A stretch of DNA of 64,000 nucleotides from Paractinoplanes tereljensis. GTDB lineage: Bacteria > Actinomycetota > Actinomycetes > Mycobacteriales > Micromonosporaceae. Under the pieces are notes generated by a model, which worked only from the letters and a program-made list of their open reading frames with translations, had not been told where the DNA came from and ran no database searches. The position numbers were made by a program, and so were the translations under genes. The stretch lies in NCBI RefSeq assembly GCF_016862435.1, contig NZ_BOMY01000028.1:1-64000 (forward strand), read 5' to 3'. Shown one piece after another: positions 30,795-39,007 of the stretch. Numbering within the stretch: position 1 is the stretch's first letter; each line of letters begins with the position of its first letter.

Positions 30795-30858
30795 GAGCAA
30801 AGCGTAGGCCGACCGCACCGTGGGGCGTCCGGGGCTCGGCCCCGGAGCAGAAATGGCG

Positions 30859-30897
30859 AGAGCCCTCGATCCGCGCTTTTTGCGGATAGAGGGCTCT
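30859..30897 (+). terminator. Long hairpin with T-rich loop
   Basis: AGAGCCCTC plus GATCCGC pairs with GCGGAT plus GAGGGCTCT, with one bulged A, around a gctttt-type loop: a 15-bp stem. No gene on either strand reads directly into it, so it may end an unannotated small RNA or be an insulator. Confidence 0.55.
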
Positions 30898-30907
30898 TAG
30901 GCTTGAG

Positions 30908-30939
30908 CGCCGGGCGACCACGGGGGAAGTCGCCCGGCG
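30908..30939. terminator. Second hairpin, perfect 11-bp stem
   Basis: CGCCGGGCGAC pairs with GTCGCCCGGCG around a 10-base loop, 10 bases beyond the first hairpin. The tandem arrangement suggests a structured RNA or a double terminator. Confidence 0.5.
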
Positions 30940-31171
30940 ACGGATCGAATGTTACACGGTTTCTTTCGGAGCGCATCCTCCCGGCTCGGGTGCCCGTTCC
31001 GGCTTATCGCGAGAAAGATCGACACGACCGGGCCATGGCGGGTGACCGGCCACAGCGCGTAATACGCCTACACCGAGCGCACTTTCAGCTAGGTCGTGTA
31101 AGTCTTGTTCGTCGGCTTGGCGCCGGCAGGGTTAGATAGCAGCTTCAAGCCGCGACTGCTGTGGAGGACAG

Positions 31172-32284
31172 GTGGCCCAGCCACTCATGCCCGAGACCGA
31201 GACGAGTTCCAACGGCGCGCCCGTGCCCCCGGCACAGGACGCGACCCAACTGGAACGCGCCATGTTCGAGGTCAAGCGGGTGATCGTCGGCCAGGACAGA
31301 ATGGTCGAGCGGATGTTCGTGGCGCTGCTGGCGCGCGGGCACTGTCTGCTCGAGGGCGTTCCTGGCGTGGCGAAGACCCTGGCCGTCGAGACCCTCGCCA
31401 AGGTCGTCGGCGGCTCCTTCTCGCGGGTGCAGTTCACCCCCGACCTGGTCCCGGCCGACATCGTCGGCACCCGGATCTATCGGCAGAGCAGTGAGAAGTT
31501 CGACGTCGAGCTCGGCCCGGTGTTCGTCAACTTCCTGCTCGCCGACGAGATCAACCGGGCCCCGGCCAAGGTGCAGTCGGCGCTGCTCGAGGTGATGGCC
31601 GAGCACCAGGTGTCGATCGGCGGGCAGTCCCACCGGGTGCCCGACCCGTTCCTGGTGATGGCCACGCAAAATCCGATCGAGCAGGAGGGTGTCTACCCGC
31701 TGCCCGAGGCGCAGCGTGACCGCTTCCTGATGAAGATCCTGGTCGGCTACCCGACCGACGCCGAGGAACGCGAGATCGTCTACCGGATGGGGGTGAGCGC
31801 CCCCGAGGCCAAGGCGGTCTTCACCCCCGACGATCTGCTCGGCCTGCAGCGCCGCGCCGATCAGGTGTTCGTGCACAACGCGCTTGTCGACTACACGGTC
31901 CGGCTGGTGCTGGCCACCCGCGCCCCGGCCCAGCACGGCATGCCCGACGTGGCGTCCTTGATTCAATACGGCGCCAGCCCCCGCGCGTCGCTCGGCATCG
32001 TCCGGGCCACCCGGGCGCTGGCCCTGCTGCGCGGCCGCGACTACGCCCTGCCGCAGGACCTGCTGGACATCGCACCCGACATCCTGCGCCACCGCCTCGT
32101 GCTCAGCTACGACGCGCTGGCCGACGACATCCCGGCCGACCACATCGTCGCCCGGATCATGCAGAGCGTGCCGATGCCGTCGGTGTCGTCCCGGCAGGGC
32201 GCCTCGCCCAACGGGGGCCCGCCCGCGGTGGCCCCGGTGAGCGCCGGTCCCCAGGCAGGTGGCGGATGGCCGGCTCAGCATTAG
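31172..32284 (+). CDS. moxR: MoxR-family AAA+ ATPase
   Basis: 370 residues. Walker A GVPGVAKT (62-69), Walker B LLADEINR (about 124-131), sensor ATQNP and the QDRF arginine-finger region are all present. MoxR ATPases act with VWA proteins as chaperones that insert cofactors or assemble complexes. The Ser/Gly/Pro tail (last about 35 residues) is unstructured. GTG 31172 has GGAGGACA upstream. It overlaps the DUF58 gene by 19 bases, forming the same moxR-DUF58-VWA order as Rv1479-Rv1481. Confidence 0.92.
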   Translation: MAQPLMPETETSSNGAPVPPAQDATQLERAMFEVKRVIVGQDRMVERMFVALLARGHCLLEGVPGVAKTLAVETLAKVVGGSFSRVQFTPDLVPADIVGTRIYRQSSEKFDVELGPVFVNFLLADEINRAPAKVQSALLEVMAEHQVSIGGQSHRVPDPFLVMATQNPIEQEGVYPLPEAQRDRFLMKILVGYPTDAEEREIVYRMGVSAPEAKAVFTPDDLLGLQRRADQVFVHNALVDYTVRLVLATRAPAQHGMPDVASLIQYGASPRASLGIVRATRALALLRGRDYALPQDLLDIAPDILRHRLVLSYDALADDIPADHIVARIMQSVPMPSVSSRQGASPNGGPPAVAPVSAGPQAGGGWPAQH

Positions 32285-33261
32285 GGCCGGGCATCGAGGC
32301 ACCCGCGCTCGAGGGAGCGGCCCGCGCCGAGGCGGTGCTGAGCCGCCTGCAGTTGCTTGTCACCCGCAAGCTGGACGGCCTGCTCCAGGGCGACTACGCC
32401 GGTCTGCTGCCCGGTCCGGGCAGCGAGGCCGGCGAGAGCCGGGAATACCTGCCGGGCGACGACGTACGCCGGATGGACTGGCCGGTCACCGCCCGCACCA
32501 CCCAGCCGCACGTGCGCCGTACGGTCGCCGACCGCGAGCTGGAGACCTGGATGGCGGTCGACCTGTCGGCCAGCCTCGACTTCGGCACCGCGCAGTGGCT
32601 CAAGCGTGACCTGGTGGTCGCGGCCGCCACCGCGATGGCCCACCTGACCGTCCGCGGCGGCAACCGGATCGGCGCGGTGGTGGGCACCGGGTCGGGTTCG
32701 CTCGCCAGGGGCCGGAAGAAGAATGCCGAGCCGCCCGCGGCCGCGCCGATGGTCCGGCTCCCGGCCCGTCCCGGCCGCAAGGAGGCCCAGGGGCTGCTCC
32801 GGTCGATCGCCCGCACCCAGATCCGGCCCGGCCGCGCCGACCTGGGCGAGCTGGTCGACATGCTCAACCGTCCGCCGCGCCGCCGCGGGGTCGCCGTGGT
32901 GATCTCCGACTTCATGGCCCCGGTCGACGGCTGGGCGCGCCCGGTGCGCAAGCTCGCCGTGCGGCACGACGTGCTGGCCATCGAGGTGGTCGACCCGCGC
33001 GAGCTGGAGCTGCCCGACGTGGGGGTGATCGCCCTCGCCGACCCGGAGACCGGGGAGCTGCACGAGGTGCAGACCTCCGACGCCAAGCTGCGCCGCCGTT
33101 ACGCCGAGGCGGCGGCCGAGCAGCGCGGCGCCATCGCCCGCGCCCTGCGCGCGGCCGGCGCCGCCCACCTGCGCCTGCGCACCGACACCGACTGGCTGCT
33201 GGACATGGTCCGTTTCGTGGCCGCCCAGCGACACGCACGCACCCGGGGGACCACCCGATGA
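32266..33261 (+). CDS. DUF58 domain protein, MoxR partner
   Basis: 331 residues, soluble. The DUF58 signature YLPGDDVRRMDWPVTART lies at about 62-79, followed by a VWA-like domain with MAVDLSASLDFG (MIDAS-type DxSxS). The C-terminus is basic. Expected to be a substrate-binding adaptor for MoxR. ATG at 32266 is inside the moxR 3' end. Its stop overlaps the next gene by 4 bases. Confidence 0.9.
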   Translation: MAGSALGPGIEAPALEGAARAEAVLSRLQLLVTRKLDGLLQGDYAGLLPGPGSEAGESREYLPGDDVRRMDWPVTARTTQPHVRRTVADRELETWMAVDLSASLDFGTAQWLKRDLVVAAATAMAHLTVRGGNRIGAVVGTGSGSLARGRKKNAEPPAAAPMVRLPARPGRKEAQGLLRSIARTQIRPGRADLGELVDMLNRPPRRRGVAVVISDFMAPVDGWARPVRKLAVRHDVLAIEVVDPRELELPDVGVIALADPETGELHEVQTSDAKLRRRYAEAAAEQRGAIARALRAAGAAHLRLRTDTDWLLDMVRFVAAQRHARTRGTTR

Positions 33262-34208
33262 TCCGTTTCCTGGAACCGTGGTGGCTGCTGGTGCTGCTGC
33301 CCGTTCTCGCCCTGGCCGGGGCGTACGTGTGGCGGCAGTTCCGGCGCCGCACCTACGCCATGCGCTTCACCAACGTCGACCTGCTGCGCACCCTCGCCCC
33401 GAAGGGCCTGGGCTGGCGGCGGCACGTGTCGGCGGCCGCGTTCCTGCTGAGCCTGTTCATCCTCGGCTCCGCCCTGGCCCGGCCATCGATCGACAAGGAG
33501 GAACCGCTCGAACGGGCCACCGTCATGCTGGCGATCGACGTGTCGCTGTCGATGGAGGCCGACGACGTGGCGCCGAACCGGATCGAGGCGGCCCAGGAAG
33601 CGGCCAAGGCGTTCGTCAACGAGCTGCCGCCGACCTACAACCTGGGTCTGGTGTCGTTCGCGAAGGCGGCGAACGTGCTGGTGTCGCCGACCAAGGACCG
33701 CTCCGCGGTGATCGCGGGCATCGACGGGCTGGCGCTGGCCGAGGCGACCGCGACCGGCGAGGCCGTGTTCACCTCGCTCGACGCGATCCGCACGGTGCCG
33801 GCCGACGGCGCGGACGGCGCCCCGCCGGCCCGGATCGTGCTGCTGTCCGACGGTTACCGCACCTCGGGCCGCTCGATCGAGGACGCCGCGACGGCCGCCG
33901 CGCAGGCCAACGTGCCGGTGTCGACGATCGCGTTCGGCACCGACACCGGGGTCGTCGACATCCGCGGCAACCTGCAACGGGTGCCGGTCGACCGGCAGTC
34001 GCTGCAGCAGCTGGCCGACCAGACCAAGGGCTACTTCTACGAGGCCGCCTCGGTCAGCGAGCTCAAGCAGGTGTACGAGGACATGGGCAGCTCGATCGGC
34101 CACAAGGTCGAGGCACGCGAGGTGACCCAGTGGTACGCGGGTGCGGCACTGCTCTTCGGGCTGATGGCGGCCGCGATGAGTCTGGTGTGGACCTCACGAC
34201 TGCCCTAG
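33258..34208 (+). CDS. VWA-domain membrane protein (BatA-like)
   Basis: 316 residues. Two N-terminal transmembrane helices (about 5-25 and 57-75), an extracytoplasmic VWA domain (about 85-280) with intact MIDAS residues (IDVSLSM, then Thr and Asp further on), and a C-terminal helix (about 289-309). This is the BatA architecture, the usual third gene of MoxR operons. The ATG overlaps the DUF58 stop. The client of the complex is unknown. Confidence 0.9.
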   Translation: MIRFLEPWWLLVLLPVLALAGAYVWRQFRRRTYAMRFTNVDLLRTLAPKGLGWRRHVSAAAFLLSLFILGSALARPSIDKEEPLERATVMLAIDVSLSMEADDVAPNRIEAAQEAAKAFVNELPPTYNLGLVSFAKAANVLVSPTKDRSAVIAGIDGLALAEATATGEAVFTSLDAIRTVPADGADGAPPARIVLLSDGYRTSGRSIEDAATAAAQANVPVSTIAFGTDTGVVDIRGNLQRVPVDRQSLQQLADQTKGYFYEAASVSELKQVYEDMGSSIGHKVEAREVTQWYAGAALLFGLMAAAMSLVWTSRLP

Positions 34209-34218
34209 AAAGGCCCGC

Positions 34219-34305
34219 CTACGGGTTGTTGTGCACGAGCATGAAAAGCACGACAACCCAGGCGGCGGCGAGGGTGAAGCTGAGGGGTGCGATGAAGTTC
34301 TTCAT
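34219..34305 (-). CDS. Candidate 28-residue single-pass membrane protein
   Basis: A short frame (starts MKNFIAPLSF, ends LVHNNP) encodes one hydrophobic helix, LAAAWVVVLFML, with a Lys near the N-terminus and a polar tail. GGGAG lies about 10 bases before the ATG. The composition is unlike the surrounding Arg/Pro shadow frames, which is the main reason to believe it. It has no homologue that I recognise. It sits downstream of the structured leader described next and could be its regulated product. Confidence 0.5.
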   Translation of the reverse strand: MKNFIAPLSFTLAAAWVVVLFMLVHNNP

Positions 34306-34457
34306 GGCAGACGTCTCCCGCTCGGTGACTGGCGATGGAAGCGCTCAGATCACGTCGCGGCCGGCACCCACGCATCCCAGCGTCGCGGCGCACACGACAG
34401 GGACGGCCGCACCGCTAGAAGAGCGGTGTCAACCGGGAATGCGGGGCGGGATCGATG

Positions 34458-34514
34458 TCAGCAGACGGGCTGACGACCGGCCCGGCCACGACTAGGAGGA
34501 TCGCTATCTCGCAC
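34458..34514 (-). CDS. Possible 18-residue leader peptide
   Basis: GTG 34514 is preceded, 8 bases away, by AGGAGGTGATC, an exact complement to the 3' end of 16S rRNA. The frame reads MRDSDPPSRG onward and ends in Cys. Such a perfect site for a tiny frame suggests a translated leader. The codons for Pro-Pro lie in the strand that can pair with the Shine-Dalgarno site. Chance cannot be excluded. Confidence 0.3.
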   Translation of the reverse strand: MRDSDPPSRGRAGRQPVC

Positions 34515-34528
34515 AGCGATCACCTCCT
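34494..34528 (-). promoter_or_regulatory. Hairpin sequestering a perfect Shine-Dalgarno site
   Basis: AGGAGGATCGCT (34494-34505) pairs with AGCGATCACCTCCT (34515-34528) with a 2-base bulge and a 9-base loop. On the minus-strand RNA this would bury the Shine-Dalgarno sequence of the leader ORF. A possible promoter is TATTGT at 34560-34565 with CTTAAG boxes just upstream. Confidence 0.4.
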
Positions 34529-34568
34529 GTGAAGTCGTCGGGCATCGGGGCCGTCGGAGACAATACCC

Positions 34569-34585
34569 CTTAAGCGCAACTTAAG
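34569..34585. promoter_or_regulatory. CTTAAG direct pair, 11-bp spacing
   Basis: CTTAAG occurs at 34569-34574 and 34580-34585, one helical turn apart, as in OmpR/PhoB-type boxes. It overlaps the stop codon of the adjacent hydrolase gene and precedes the structured leader. Confidence 0.3.
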
Positions 34586-35486
34586 AAACGCGGCCCGGCT
34601 TCTCGTGGCGAGGACCACCCGAGAGGACGACGTCGGTGACCGCGCGCAGGGTGGCGCTGCCCTCGGTGAGGTAGTAGTCGTGGCCTTCGACCCCGTCCGT
34701 GGGCAGGGCGGATGCGCCGAAGCCGGCTGAGGAGGGCCGCTTGCCCAGCCCGAGCCCGAAGAGTCGGATCTGTGGAATCCGGCGAATCCAGTCATGTGCG
34801 GCGAGCGCCGACCAGACGTGGGCCCCGCCGAGATCGGCTGCGCGACCGGCGCCCATGCCGGGCGAGCCGAGCGCGATCAGGTCGCGCACCTCGGGTAGAT
34901 CCGGCGCGGCCAGCCCCACCACCAGCGAGCCGTAGCTGTGTCCGATCAGCGTGATCGTGGCGTCCGGTCGTCGCAAGGTCATATCTCGCACAAACCGGAC
35001 AAGCAGTGAGGCGCCGGAGCGGGCCCGGCCGTAGGTGGCGGCGGCCACGCCGATGCCCTCGGGCGGGTCGTAACCGAGCCAGGAGATCACCGCGACGTCC
35101 CGGTCGCGCTTGCTGAGCTGCTGGTAGAGGGTGCGGCCCTGGACGCCGGGAGCGCGCCGGGCCACCCCGCCGAGGCCGCGCTCGAAGTCGACGAGGGTGG
35201 TGTCGACCCCGGGCACCAGGATGGCGATCCGGGACGCGGTGGCCAGGTCGCCGAACACCTCGGCGGTCTTGCCGTCGCCGGCCGGATCGAAGAACAGGAA
35301 ATGCCGGCCCTCCGCCACCCAGGCCGCGTAGGGACAGCCGGTGGCCAGCATGCGGGTGGCCGTCTCGCGGTAGGCGTCGGCAAACACCGCCGGGGCAGCC
35401 TGGTCGGCGCGGACAGCCGGAACCGGGGTGACGGCCAGTGGGAGAAGAAAAAGGGCCAGGGCGAGGGTGCTCGGGAGGATTCGCAT
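34581..35486 (-). CDS. Secreted alpha/beta hydrolase (DUF1023-like)
   Basis: 301 residues. A classic Sec signal peptide (MRILPSTLALALFLLPLAVT, cleavage near VRADQA) is followed by an alpha/beta hydrolase domain with the nucleophile elbow GHSYGS and the downstream LIALGSPGMGAG segment. The His is probably in EGHDYYLTEG. This layout matches DUF1023 actinobacterial hydrolases. The substrate is unknown. It is 63 bases downstream of the response regulator gene on the same strand and may be co-regulated. Confidence 0.82.
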   Translation of the reverse strand: MRILPSTLALALFLLPLAVTPVPAVRADQAAPAVFADAYRETATRMLATGCPYAAWVAEGRHFLFFDPAGDGKTAEVFGDLATASRIAILVPGVDTTLVDFERGLGGVARRAPGVQGRTLYQQLSKRDRDVAVISWLGYDPPEGIGVAAATYGRARSGASLLVRFVRDMTLRRPDATITLIGHSYGSLVVGLAAPDLPEVRDLIALGSPGMGAGRAADLGGAHVWSALAAHDWIRRIPQIRLFGLGLGKRPSSAGFGASALPTDGVEGHDYYLTEGSATLRAVTDVVLSGGPRHEKPGRVS

Positions 35487-35549
35487 AGGCCGCAGATTCC
35501 GGCCGGGAAACCCCCGCGGTCGTCACCCCGAGGTCCACATTCGAGCGTG

Positions 35550-36194
35550 CTACCCAGGTACTACGAGCCCGGTCTCATAGGCGAAAACCACCGCCTGCGC
35601 CCGGTCGCGCAGATTGAGCTTGGCCAGGATCCGCCCGATGTGCGACTTCACCGTCTGCTCGGCCACCACCAGGTCGTCGGCGATCTCCTGGTTGGACCGG
35701 CCGCGCGCGATCAGCCGCAGCACGTCGGTCTCCCGCGGGGTGAGCGCGTTGAGCGCGGCTGGCCGGGGCCTGTTCTGCTGCGGCCGGGTGGCGAACTCGG
35801 CGATCAGCCGCCGGGTCACCGACGGCGCGAGCAGGGCCTCGCCGGCCGCCACCACCCGCACCGCGTTGATCAGATCGGCGGCCGGCGCGTCCTTGAGCAG
35901 AAACCCGCTGGCCCCGGCGCGTAGCGCCTCGTAGACGTAGTCGTCCAGGTCGAACGTGGTCAGGATCAGCACCTTGGGCCCGGCCCCGATCCGCCGGGTC
36001 GCCTCCAGCCCGTCCATCACCGGCATCCGGATGTCCATCAGCACCACGTCGGGCGCGAGGTCGCGGGCCTGGCTGACCGCCGCCGCGCCGTCGGCCGCGT
36101 CCCCGACGACGACGATGTCCGGCTGGCTGCCGAGCAGCGCGCCGAACCCCTGCCGCACCATCGCCTGGTCGTCCGCGATGAGCACCTTGATCAT
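35550..36194 (-). CDS. NarL/FixJ-type response regulator
   Basis: 214 residues. The receiver domain has the acidic pair at 8-9 and phosphoacceptor Asp54 (VLMDIRMP). The C-terminal LuxR-type helix-turn-helix starts LTPRETDVLRLIARG and contains VAEQTVKSHIGRILAKL. The start overlaps the kinase stop by 4 bases, so the pair is one operon. Targets unknown. Confidence 0.93.
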   Translation of the reverse strand: MIKVLIADDQAMVRQGFGALLGSQPDIVVVGDAADGAAAVSQARDLAPDVVLMDIRMPVMDGLEATRRIGAGPKVLILTTFDLDDYVYEALRAGASGFLLKDAPAADLINAVRVVAAGEALLAPSVTRRLIAEFATRPQQNRPRPAALNALTPRETDVLRLIARGRSNQEIADDLVVAEQTVKSHIGRILAKLNLRDRAQAVVFAYETGLVVPG

Positions 36195-37402
36195 GTGAGC
36201 CCCACGGCGAGTGAGTTGAGCGGAAGGACGGCGTGCACCACGAACTCGGATTCAACCGCACCGGCGTTCAGCGATCCACCGAGGAGGGCGGCCCGCTCGC
36301 GCATGCCGACCAGCCCGTGGCCTCCGCCGGCCGCCGGTTCGCCGTCGAGGGCGTTGCGCACGGTGAGTTCCAGCCGATCGGGAAACCCGCGAGCTTCGAC
36401 GGTCACCGGCTTGCCGGGCGCGTGCCGCGCCGCGTTGGCCAGGGCTTCCTGCACGATGCGGTACGCCGTGAGCCCGACCGTCCCGGGAACCTCCGAGAGA
36501 TCAGGCGTGTAGGTGACCTCGACCCCCGCCTCCCGGGCCGTCCGCACCAGCTGGTCCAGGTCGGCGATCCCCGGCTGGGGCGCCTTCTCGGCCTCGCCCT
36601 GCTCGGAGCGCAGCACGCCGAGCAGGCGCCGCATGTCGGTGAGGGCCTCCCGGGCCGCCGCCGCGATCCCGGCCATCTCCTCCTGGGCGTCGGCCGGCAG
36701 GTCGGGCAGGCGGTAGGGGGCGGTCTCGGCGCGGACCGCGATCATCGACATGTGGTGGGCGACCACGTCGTGCATCTCCCGGGCGATCCGGGTGCGTTCC
36801 TCCAGGACCGCCCGCTTGGCCCGTTCCAGCTCGGTGAGCTCCTCCTTCTCGGCGAGCAGCTGGGTGGTGCGCCGCCGCCGGTAGAGGATGTCGCCGAGCG
36901 CGGCGATCGCCACCAGCAGGACGGCGGCACCCCAGGCGTTGGCGTCCTTCGCGTACAGGAACACCGGGATCAGGCTCAGCGCGGTGGCCCCGGCGGTCAG
37001 CCCGGAGTCCTGGGTGATCGCGAGCCGGCCCAGCACGACCAGGAAACCGAGGATCTGCACGACGTTCCACGGCCAGGATTCCTTCGGGTCGGCGTTGATC
37101 ACGCCGAGGAACATCATCGGGTACGCGAGCCGCCAGGCCCAGATCGGCAGGCGCGGGGTGACCGCCACCGGGAGCACCGAACCGGCCGCCATGATGCCGA
37201 TCACCACGCCGGGCAGCTCCCGGTTGTCCTCCAGGTACTCCGCGGCGGCGAACCCCAGGCCGACCAGCGCAAGCAGTCCGAGCGGGTACGCGTACGCCCA
37301 GAAACGACGCCGGGGCGCGGGTCGCGGCACCTCCCGGCGCCAGACCAGGCGGCCTAGCGGCCCCGTGGCATTGCGTCGGCCCGCCGGGCCGATAGTCTCC
37401 AT
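36191..37402 (-). CDS. NarX/DesK-type sensor histidine kinase
   Basis: 403 residues. Five or six transmembrane helices (about 35-172) with short loops, a coiled linker, then HisKA_3 with phosphorylated His211 (REMHDVVAHHMSM) and a HATPase domain (IVQEALANAARHAPG, GGGHGLVGMRERAALLGG). No large sensor domain lies outside the membrane, so the signal is probably sensed in the membrane. Pairs with the adjacent response regulator. Confidence 0.92.
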   Translation of the reverse strand: METIGPAGRRNATGPLGRLVWRREVPRPAPRRRFWAYAYPLGLLALVGLGFAAAEYLEDNRELPGVVIGIMAAGSVLPVAVTPRLPIWAWRLAYPMMFLGVINADPKESWPWNVVQILGFLVVLGRLAITQDSGLTAGATALSLIPVFLYAKDANAWGAAVLLVAIAALGDILYRRRRTTQLLAEKEELTELERAKRAVLEERTRIAREMHDVVAHHMSMIAVRAETAPYRLPDLPADAQEEMAGIAAAAREALTDMRRLLGVLRSEQGEAEKAPQPGIADLDQLVRTAREAGVEVTYTPDLSEVPGTVGLTAYRIVQEALANAARHAPGKPVTVEARGFPDRLELTVRNALDGEPAAGGGHGLVGMRERAALLGGSLNAGAVESEFVVHAVLPLNSLAVGLT

Positions 37403-37489
37403 CCCGGCAGGTTACGGCGCTGTTGCGGCGCCGTCGTGACCCTGTGGTGCCAACCGGCACCCCCTACCTGGGTATGAGGAGCGTTCGTC

Positions 37490-38194
37490 GTGGCTCGCAC
37501 GGTATTGGTGACTGGCGGCAACCGGGGCATCGGCCTCGCCATCGCACAGGCATTCGCGAAGCAGGGCGACCGGGTCGCCGTGACGCACCGGGGCAGCGGC
37601 GCGCCCGAGGGGCTCTTCGGCGTGCAGTGCGACATCACCGACTCGGCCGCGGTGGACGCCGCGTTCGCCGAGGTGGAGAAGGAACTCGGCCCGGTCGAGG
37701 TGCTGGTGGCCAACGCCGGCATCACCGACGACACGCTGCTGCTGCGGATGAGTGACGACCAGTTCGAGCGGGTGGTCAACACCAACCTGGCCGGCGCGTT
37801 CCGGGTCGCCAAGCGGGCCAGCTCCAAGATGCTCCGGGCCAAGTGGGGCCGGATGATCTTCATTTCCTCGGTGGTCGGCCTGTACGGCGGCCCCGGTCAG
37901 GTGAACTACGCGGCGAGCAAGGCCGGTCTGGTCGGCATGGCCCGCAGCATTACCCGTGAGCTGGGCAGCCGCAACATCACCGCGAACGTGGTGGCGCCCG
38001 GGTTCATCGAGACCGACATGACGGCCGCTCTGTCCGAAGCGCGGCAGGCCGAGATCATCAAGGCCGTCCCGGCGGGCCGCCTGGCCAGCACCGACGAGGT
38101 GGCGGCCGCGGTCACCTTCCTGGCGTCGGACAACGCCGCCTACATCAACGGCGCCGTGATCCCGGTCGACGGCGGCCTCGGTATGGGTCACTGA
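37490..38194 (+). CDS. fabG: 3-oxoacyl-ACP reductase
   Basis: 234 residues, SDR fold. TGGNRGIG (8-15) binds NADPH; VANAG is at 73-77; the active site is Ser127, Tyr140 and Lys144 (VNYAASKAG). It reduces 3-oxoacyl-ACP in fatty acid elongation. The following inhA gene, 25 bases downstream, gives the fabG1-inhA order of mycobacteria. GTG start at 37490 with AGGAG upstream. Confidence 0.94.
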   Translation: MARTVLVTGGNRGIGLAIAQAFAKQGDRVAVTHRGSGAPEGLFGVQCDITDSAAVDAAFAEVEKELGPVEVLVANAGITDDTLLLRMSDDQFERVVNTNLAGAFRVAKRASSKMLRAKWGRMIFISSVVGLYGGPGQVNYAASKAGLVGMARSITRELGSRNITANVVAPGFIETDMTAALSEARQAEIIKAVPAGRLASTDEVAAAVTFLASDNAAYINGAVIPVDGGLGMGH

Positions 38195-38219
38195 GCTACT
38201 AACTAGGAGAGAATTTCCC

Positions 38220-38987
38220 GTGTCTGGACTGCTGGCCGGCAAGCGGCTGCTCGTCACCGGCGTGATCACCGACGCCTCGATCGCCTTCTCGGTGGCGAAG
38301 ATCGCCCAGGAGCAGGGCGCGACCGTGGTGCTGACCGGCTTCGGCCGGATGTCCCTGGTCGAGCGGATCGCCAAGCGCCTCCCGTCGCCGCCGCCGGTCA
38401 TCGAACTCGACGTGACCTCCCCGGAGCACCTGGCCGCGCTGCCCGACAAGGTGCGCGAGCACGTCGACGGCCTGGACGGTGTCGTTCACTCGATCGCGTT
38501 CGGCCCGCAGAGCGTGCTCGGCGGCGAGTTCCTCAACGCCCAGTGGGACGACGTCGCCAAGGCGCTGCAGGTCTCGACGTACTCGTACCAGTCCCTCGCG
38601 GTCGCCTGCCTGCCGCTGCTCACCCCCGGCTCGGGCATCGTCGGCCTGACCTTCGACGCCACCAAGGCGTGGCCGGTCTACGACTGGATGGGCGTCGCCA
38701 AGGCCGGCCTCGAGTCCGCCTCCCGCTACCTCGCGCTGCACCTCGGCAAGCAGGGCATCCGCAGCAACCTGGTGTCGGCCGGCCCGCTGCGCACGATGGC
38801 GGCCAAGTCGATCCCCGGCTTCGAGCAGTTCGAGGACGCCTGGGCCAGCCGGGCCCCGCTCGGCTGGGACCTGCAGGACACGTCGGCGGCCGGCAAGGCC
38901 GTGTGCGCGCTGCTGTCCGACTGGTTCCCGGCCACCACGGGTGAGGTTGTGCACGTCGACGGGGGTTACCACGCGCTCGGCGCCTGA
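38220..38987 (+). CDS. inhA: Enoyl-ACP reductase (InhA/FabI type)
   Basis: 255 residues. The variant nucleotide motif GVITDASIAF (14-23) and Ser91 (VVHSIAF, equal to Ser94 of InhA) are typical. Tyr154 and Lys161 (YDWMGVAKA) form the active site. It performs the last reduction of the fatty acid synthesis cycle. CTAGGAGAG precedes GTG 38220. The operon continues into the ferrochelatase gene. Confidence 0.94.
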   Translation: MSGLLAGKRLLVTGVITDASIAFSVAKIAQEQGATVVLTGFGRMSLVERIAKRLPSPPPVIELDVTSPEHLAALPDKVREHVDGLDGVVHSIAFGPQSVLGGEFLNAQWDDVAKALQVSTYSYQSLAVACLPLLTPGSGIVGLTFDATKAWPVYDWMGVAKAGLESASRYLALHLGKQGIRSNLVSAGPLRTMAAKSIPGFEQFEDAWASRAPLGWDLQDTSAAGKAVCALLSDWFPATTGEVVHVDGGYHALGA

Positions 38988-39007
38988 CCGAGGAGGAGAA
39001 TGGGCGC

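Larger units (their letters stand above)
30795..31171. other. 377-bp intergenic region with two strong hairpins
   Basis: No gene seen. It holds a terminator-like hairpin (30859-30897) and a second perfect hairpin (30908-30939), and downstream the promoter region of the moxR operon. A TTAGAT hexamer near 31131 is a possible -10 box. Confidence 0.5.
34209..34580. other. 372-bp region with small ORFs and a leader hairpin
   Basis: Between the VWA gene and the secreted hydrolase there is no long ORF. On the minus strand it holds a 28-residue membrane-protein ORF (34219-34305), an 18-codon ORF behind an exact Shine-Dalgarno sequence (34458-34514), a hairpin over that site and a pair of CTTAAG boxes. 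Confidence 0.5.
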
